From positions 124,001 to 188,000 of the forward strand of contig NZ_QXQB01000006.1 of the NCBI RefSeq assembly GCF_003605435.1: DNA of 64,000 bases. Reading direction: 5' to 3'. The translations under genes and the position numbers were made by a program. Shown one piece after another: positions 61,584-64,000 of this stretch (position 1 is the first letter of the stretch; every line of letters starts with the position of its first letter). Below the pieces are notes generated by a model. The model was not told the origin of the DNA. It was given only the letters and a program-made list of their open reading frames with translations, and made no database searches. The stretch is from Paenibacillus pinisoli (GTDB lineage Bacteria > Bacillota > Bacilli > Paenibacillales > Paenibacillaceae).

Positions 61584-62087
61584 TTAATCGGATTTCTTGC
61601 GCAGCGTCAGAATCGCAGCTCCGCCAATGATAAGCAGAATGGCGAAGTACGGCTGCTTCGTGAGCAGCAAGTCGAAGAGCGAGCCGAAAGAGAAGACGAC
61701 AAAGAATAGCAGCGACAGCACGGTCAAAATATTAATCGGGATAAGCAGCCACTTGTTGCGGTAGCCGAACCAGTAGAACTCGAACAAGCCGACAGCCGGC
61801 GCCAGGATGAAGCCCGGCCACATATACTCCCAGTTGCCAAACAGCATAGCGACTTGGCATACAAAACCGGCAGTAAGGAGAACGCCCCCTGGAATAAGCA
61901 GCCCCGATGCACGGCGTTCCGTCACGCTGAAATACAGCCAATGGAAAAACAAACCGAGCGGAATGACGAACAGGGATGGCCAGAAGTAAGCGAAGATTTT
62001 GCCGGGACCGAAGGTCTCGCCTTGATTCAGCAGCAGAATAATGCCGAGCAGCAGCAGGAGTACCCCGCCAATTGTTTTGATTTTCAT
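61584..62087 (-). CDS. Small membrane protein, five segments
   Basis: 167 residues from ATG 62087 (GGAG eleven bases upstream; an earlier in-frame ATG exists at 62111). Hydrophobic segments at about 5-21, 32-50, 66-86, 90-107 and 120-150, ending in KKSD. Similar to uncharacterised LiaF/DUF5668-like membrane domains, but I would not assign it. Adjacent to the multicopper oxidase gene with 69 bases between. Confidence 0.75.
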   Translation of the reverse strand: MKIKTIGGVLLLLLGIILLLNQGETFGPGKIFAYFWPSLFVIPLGLFFHWLYFSVTERRASGLLIPGGVLLTAGFVCQVAMLFGNWEYMWPGFILAPAVGLFEFYWFGYRNKWLLIPINILTVLSLLFFVVFSFGSLFDLLLTKQPYFAILLIIGGAAILTLRKKSD

Positions 62088-62156
62088 AATGATGAACACT
62101 CCGTTCTTCATAATTGATTATATAGGATAAGCGGGCCCGATCATAGCGCGGTTGCC

Positions 62157-63983
62157 CTACTCTGGATGATTATGCGTATCGGTGCCGATCTGGAAGGGAG
62201 AAGAGACCCCTTCGTACATTAGATGCATGGTCATTCCTGCAGCAGCATGCTGAAGGTTATGGCAGTGATCCATCCATAGGCCGGGATTGTTCGCCACGAA
62301 GGCGACTTCGTATGTTTCTCCGGGCGCAACGTCCAGCGTGTCGGACCACCATGGACTGCCCGTCGCCAGCTTGCCATTGCGGGAGAGTACCAGCATATGA
62401 TGGCCGTGAAGATGCATCGGATGGTCGACGGCGCTGCGATTGGATATCGTTGTTTTTACCAGATCGCCTTCCTTGACCATATACATAGGCGTATTCGGGA
62501 ATACCTTTCCATTAATTGTATCATACAACGCAGGCGCTCCGTTGAAAAAAGCGAGGCGATTGTCCAGGATCATCGTGAACTCCCGGTCGAAGTCGCTGCC
62601 GGCATCGAAGGGCGTCGGCGCTGCCTTGCCGTAATGGGTCGGGTCAAAGACGGCGGTCGGACGAGGCGGCTTGGGCGCTTCGCCTGCTCCATCGGAGCTC
62701 ATCAAGATTCCCCTCTCGAGGCTGCCGTCGACACGGAGATAGACGGGGCTCTCCGGCATGGTGAATTCGACATCGTAGCGTCCACCCGTGGTCAGGACCA
62801 GATCCGTATTCTCCAGCAGCTCCGGCTCGTTCAGATCGACGCCGTCGATTGCCGTTACCTGAAATGGCGTGCCTGACAGCGTATAAGAGCGTCGAACCCA
62901 GTTATCAGTCCCAATGAGTCTGAGCTTCACGCGTTCGCCGGGTGTAATCTCCATACGCTTCAAGGTGTCGAAGCTGCCGACTGCCGTGCCGGCGCCATCC
63001 CAGACATGCGTTAATACGACGATATCGTGATCAGGCAGACGGTCCTTCTCGACAGGCTCGACAATCAGGGAGCCGAACAATCCCTTCTCGACAGCTTCCT
63101 TGGAATGCTGGTGGGAATGATACCAGAAGGTTCCGGCTTGCTCCGCTATGAAGCGGTAGGTGTGGCTGCCGCCCGGCATAACGGCATCCTGAGTCGCTCC
63201 GGCTACGCCGTCCTCGGCATTCGGCACATCAAGGCCATGCCAGTGCAGCGTAGCGCCGTCTTCGATATCTTCGTTATACAGGGTGACTTCAACAAGATCG
63301 CCTTCGCGAACCCGAATTTCCGGCCCGGGCAGTTCTCCGTTATACGTCCAGGCATCAACCGTCTTACCTGAGCTGAGCGCAACGCTTGCCTTCTTGGCGG
63401 TCAGGGTAAAGGAGCGGTCAGGCTTCCCTTCCCGCGGTCCGCTTAAGGCAGTGACAGGAACGGAAGTCTGGTCAGGCGTCTGAACCGTACCGGCAACCGG
63501 CAACGAATGATGAGCATGGCCCTCAGGCGCTGACGCCTTGACCAGCTTGCCGCCTTGTCCGCGGATCATTCCATAGTCCGGCTTGCCAGCCATCATGCTC
63601 ATGCTGCCGGGATGGCGGCTTGCGTCCATAGCGAGCAGCGCCGGTACGCTTAAGATGGCGCAAGCAGCTGCTGTGACGACCGTGATACGGGCGCGTCTTC
63701 GCCAAGGCTGATAAACGGCAACGGCATCGGATGCCGCGGCTGCGGCATTGCGGCTGGACTGATGCATCCATAGCAAGCTGCCAATGAACACCATCACGGT
63801 AAGCGGGATCGCGATCTCTACCATCAGGAACGGTATAGGCGGCGACAGGACGAAATAGACGAGCACGGCGGAGGCAAGCGCCAGCCATTTGTAAGGCGCG
63901 ACCAGGGCGCTGTCTGTAGCGTGCCTCCTGCGCGGCATATCCGGCGCGATCTCTCTCTGGCTCTGGGTGCGCTGGATCAGCAT
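62157..63983 (-). CDS. Membrane-anchored multicopper oxidase (possibly 5' partial)
   Basis: 608 residues from ATG 63983; the frame stays open to the window edge, so the true start may lie outside. Three hydrophobic segments in the first 120 residues anchor the enzyme, then a secreted laccase-type domain. The four copper-ligand motifs are present in order: HWHG (about 247), HSHQH (about 289), HPMHLHGH (about 520) and HCHNLQH followed by GM (about 575). Such enzymes oxidise metals or phenols with reduction of O2 to water at the outer membrane face. There is no Met-rich insert of CueO type, and a laccase-like or metal-oxidase role cannot be separated. Confidence 0.88.
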   Translation of the reverse strand: MLIQRTQSQREIAPDMPRRRHATDSALVAPYKWLALASAVLVYFVLSPPIPFLMVEIAIPLTVMVFIGSLLWMHQSSRNAAAAASDAVAVYQPWRRRARITVVTAAACAILSVPALLAMDASRHPGSMSMMAGKPDYGMIRGQGGKLVKASAPEGHAHHSLPVAGTVQTPDQTSVPVTALSGPREGKPDRSFTLTAKKASVALSSGKTVDAWTYNGELPGPEIRVREGDLVEVTLYNEDIEDGATLHWHGLDVPNAEDGVAGATQDAVMPGGSHTYRFIAEQAGTFWYHSHQHSKEAVEKGLFGSLIVEPVEKDRLPDHDIVVLTHVWDGAGTAVGSFDTLKRMEITPGERVKLRLIGTDNWVRRSYTLSGTPFQVTAIDGVDLNEPELLENTDLVLTTGGRYDVEFTMPESPVYLRVDGSLERGILMSSDGAGEAPKPPRPTAVFDPTHYGKAAPTPFDAGSDFDREFTMILDNRLAFFNGAPALYDTINGKVFPNTPMYMVKEGDLVKTTISNRSAVDHPMHLHGHHMLVLSRNGKLATGSPWWSDTLDVAPGETYEVAFVANNPGLWMDHCHNLQHAAAGMTMHLMYEGVSSPFQIGTDTHNHPE

Positions 63984-64000
63984 TCGCAGCCTCGGCCACG

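Overview
The window reads as a chromosomal segment of an endospore-forming, moderately GC-rich Firmicute of the Paenibacillaceae (Paenibacillus or Cohnella-like). The reasons are: an S-layer-homology (SLH) surface protein, CotS/CotSA-type spore coat genes, a GerA-type germinant receptor operon, a sporulation-type sensor kinase, a tRNA-Trp-type T-box in front of trpS, futalosine-pathway menaquinone genes, ABC sugar importers in place of PTS systems, and Gram-positive ribosome binding sites. No rRNA, tRNA, phage, transposase or CRISPR locus is visible. Functions are assigned by reading motifs and context; no database search was possible.

Left part (1-9.5 kb): the end of a very large secreted SLH protein that joins a phosphodiester glycosidase domain to a calcineurin-like phosphoesterase. 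It is followed by a two-gene spore coat operon (CotS-like kinase-fold protein with a Lys-rich tail, then a glycosyltransferase with a repeated acidic tail), a 51-bp tandem repeat array, and a convergent gene for a protein ending in about 58 consecutive Asp residues. From 9.5 to 31 kb come mostly housekeeping and stress units: a TipA-type MerR regulator with a likely internal TipAS start; a cdaR-glycerate kinase-GntP permease unit; a BadF-type kinase; two lipoproteins; trpS with its T-box; a GerA/GerC/small protein/GerAB/GerAB germination operon; a MATE exporter; and an MhqR-like quinone-stress locus with two mirror-image operators.

The middle (29-37.5 kb) is a nucleoside salvage locus: an AraC-type regulator divergent from a BMP-family lipoprotein, an ABC ATPase, two permeases, two nucleoside hydrolases and a ribokinase gene interrupted by an in-frame TAA. 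An FAD oxidoreductase, a small membrane protein, a uracil-DNA-glycosylase-fold protein and a second 51-bp repeat array follow.

The most coherent system is at 40.9-54.3 kb: a GH4 6-phosphoglycosidase and BadF-type kinase (minus strand), divergent from an RpiR-type regulator, MurQ, a three-gene sugar ABC importer, a GNAT protein, a PIG-L-fold deacetylase, a NamZ-type exo-muramidase without a signal peptide, a second BadF kinase and AnmK. Three similar AT-rich operator-like sites sit in its two control regions. I read it as a cell-wall amino-sugar (MurNAc/GlcNAc) salvage cluster that imports sugars by ABC transporter and cleaves and phosphorylates them in the cytosol, unlike the secreted NamZ plus PTS route of Bacillus subtilis.

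The right end (54.3-64 kb) holds a membrane protein, a beta-carbonic anhydrase, an AHSA1/ArsR pair, a sporulation kinase-mqnB-mqnD operon, two small conserved proteins and a membrane-anchored multicopper oxidase that may run off the window edge.
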